Assembly: GCA_019636695.1 (NCBI GenBank) | Contig: JAHBXD010000003.1 | Span: 369,410 to 433,409 of the forward strand | Length of the DNA: 64,000 bases | Origin: Phycisphaeraceae bacterium | GTDB lineage: Bacteria; Planctomycetota; Phycisphaerae; Phycisphaerales; UBA1924 | Reading direction: 5' to 3' | Translations under genes and position numbers: made by a program | Shown here: one piece after another, positions 62,884 through 64,000 of the stretch | How the letters are laid out: every line of letters begins with the position of its first letter | Position numbering within the stretch: the stretch's first letter is position 1 | Notes under the pieces: generated by a model | Told to the model about the DNA's origin: nothing | Databases searched by the model: none | What the model saw: the letters and a program-made list of their open reading frames with translations, nothing else

Positions 62884-63151
62884 CAGGCCGATGAAGAACC
62901 TTGCACTGATCTGCTCGCAGAGCCTTGCAGGATCTGTGGCACGTGGTTCGGGTCAACGGCAACGACGATTCGGGCTTTGGCGGATTGTCGTGCGAGAAGG
63001 GAGTGAAGAAGCACGACGATGTCGAAACGTCATCGATCGTGGCACGGATTCGTGTGTGTTCGAGAATGTCGGGTCACCCGTCCTCTCACACAACCTGGTA
63101 CATGAATCTCAGGCAGGTCATGACCATTCGTCCCACATGATTCAGCAAGGC

Positions 63152-63586
63152 CTATGCCCAAGCGCAAATGCTTCGAAGTCGAAGCGCCGAGCCGGGATAT
63201 CGTATCAGCACGAGAGCACGCATCTCCTCTCGGGTGCCGCACGATAGCAAAACGATATGTGCAGCCGAATCGACTACAAAGAAGCCAGGGCGCTCTATGT
63301 CGGACAATTCTGACATGGGAGATGACTCAATATATCCAATAATCAATGTGCCAACAACTTGCATCCGAGTGATCTTGGCCCCAATAACACAATCGTTCTG
63401 GAGCAAGGTTCCTATTCGGACGGGTCCAAATAAGCAAGTTGTGTACGAATTTGTAGTCCAAATTGAATACCCAGATGGCAGTCGTCCACTACTCACGCAT
63501 GAAAATATATGAAACAATATGAATAGAAACACTGTGACTGCTGTGAGCACAGTTGCGACCACAACCTTTACTTTTCGAGAATGCAT
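63152..63586 (-). CDS. Hypothetical secreted or membrane-anchored protein
   Basis: 144 residues. One N-terminal hydrophobic segment (VVVATVLTAVTVFLFILFHIFSCV) ends with a Cys and may be a signal anchor or lipoprotein signal. The rest is soluble (SIWTTNSYTTCLFGPVRIGTLLQNDCVIGAKITRMQVVGTLIIGYIESS). No family recognised. GC is visibly lower than in the rest of the window. It lies 11 bp after the partial gene on its 5' side, so the two may form an operon. The 268-bp spacer to parB holds only weak frames. Confidence 0.5.
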   Translation of the reverse strand: MHSRKVKVVVATVLTAVTVFLFILFHIFSCVSSGRLPSGYSIWTTNSYTTCLFGPVRIGTLLQNDCVIGAKITRMQVVGTLIIGYIESSPMSELSDIERPGFFVVDSAAHIVLLSCGTREEMRALVLIRYPGSALRLRSICAWA

Positions 63587-63597
63587 AACAAAGTCCG

Positions 63598-64000
63598 TTA
63601 TGGAGGCAGGAAGTATCGAGGCCGCTTTCGCAAGTATGGCTCAGGAGGTGCAATAGGCAACATATGTACTGGAATTGATACACCATTGATGCTTAGGCAT
63701 TGTGTTTGACCCACATATTGATCAGCCAATACCTGGAAGACTGCGTAAGTTATCCCGACTTCAGCACGTATCTCGAGCGGCCTCTTAAAATAATCAATGT
63801 GTTCAAAGCTCAACTTACACGTAATATCTGCCGGATAAGATTGGTTTGCAGAGATTCGTGAACAGTCAGTGCTTGCAGTGCATACATACTGTAGAGTGAG
63901 TAGCCCCCGACCCAGTGAATAAAGTGGATAGGTCGGATCGCTGGTCGCTCTAGTTAGCCATGAGTCTCGAATCGAAGAGTGTTTACTTGTTGTATCAATC
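63598..64000 (-). CDS. Hypothetical protein, partial (N-terminus outside window)
   Basis: An uninterrupted minus-strand frame of 134 codons runs from the right edge to the stop at 63598; only its last 71 codons follow a possible internal start (TTG). The peptide reads ...RDSWLTRATSDPTYPLYSLGRG..., ...TDCSRISANQSYPADITCKLSFEHIDYF... and ends RKRPRYFLPP. It has several Cys and aromatic residues and could be exported. No family recognised. Low GC like the gene after it. Confidence 0.5.
   Translation of the reverse strand, partial: IDTTSKHSSIRDSWLTRATSDPTYPLYSLGRGLLTLQYVCTASTDCSRISANQSYPADITCKLSFEHIDYFKRPLEIRAEVGITYAVFQVLADQYVGQTQCLSINGVSIPVHMLPIAPPEPYLRKRPRYFLPP

Noticed and set aside
62891..63247. 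Plus-strand frames of 118 and 71 codons after parB
   Set aside because: Compositionally random, no ribosome binding site, and the longer one overlaps the better minus-strand gene at 63152.

Overview
The window reads as a GC-rich chromosomal segment from a member of the Planctomycetota, most likely class Phycisphaerae. This is an inference from gene content: two proteins with prepilin-type N-terminal methylation signals (one of the large planctomycete type), a TPR protein carrying two RNA-polymerase alpha-CTD-like domains, a large porin-like outer-membrane protein, a KdtA-free LpxL/HtrB-like acyltransferase, GldA/F/G-like ABC genes and diaminopimelate-type MurE. I saw no rRNA, tRNA or CRISPR array. 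A parB gene with a perfect 16-bp parS palindrome 306 bp before it suggests that the right end lies on the origin-proximal side of the chromosome.

Layout. 1-6.4 kb, mostly minus strand: a cut-off membrane protein, the TPR/alpha-CTD protein, a MATE transporter, pdxA, an amidohydrolase coupled to a HugZ-like protein, and a 45-residue lysine-rich histone-H1-like protein. 6.8-9.9 kb: an M16-like protein that has lost its zinc site, then an ABC exporter. 9.9-14 kb: a PhoR/PhoB-like two-component pair divergent from a porin with a long structured leader. 14-19 kb: radical SAM protein, a membrane protein, kynureninase and ispG. 19-30 kb: pseudopilins, a zinc-ribbon/GYF-like membrane protein, a SurA-like lipoprotein, an entericidin-like lipoprotein missed by length filters, fructosamine kinase, YhhQ, a PAS-LuxR regulator, a 7Fe ferredoxin, a BamE-like lipoprotein and bioY. 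30.4-36.4 kb: a cobalamin-binding sensor-like protein, a LysR regulator, acnA and a thioesterase. 36.4-44.4 kb: plsC-cmk-TIM-barrel operon, gcvH, a LolD/FtsX-like ABC pair and an LpxL-like acyltransferase. 44.5-50 kb: a PAS-GAF-REC protein with a dead histidine-kinase dimerisation helix, then the GldA/F/G-like ABC operon. 50-57 kb: murE-murF-mraY, a minimal PilZ protein, nadA, and a family-4 uracil-DNA glycosylase that has lost most of its iron-sulfur ligands. 57-58.7 kb: a compact type II restriction-modification pair with lower GC. 58.8-61.9 kb: a minus-strand operon of Nudix, orphan histidine kinase, zinc-ribbon membrane protein and gamma-glutamyltransferase. 62-64 kb: parB followed by low-GC unknown genes, one running off the right edge.

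Common gene logic: ATGA-type overlaps mark translational coupling at 5442-5445, 37091-37094, 47254-47257, 47973-47976, 51745-51748 and 57769-57772. The most unusual items are the alpha-CTD duplication fused to TPRs, the cobalamin sensor without a DNA-binding domain, and three proteins that keep their family fold while losing catalytic or cluster residues (M16, HisKA, UDG).
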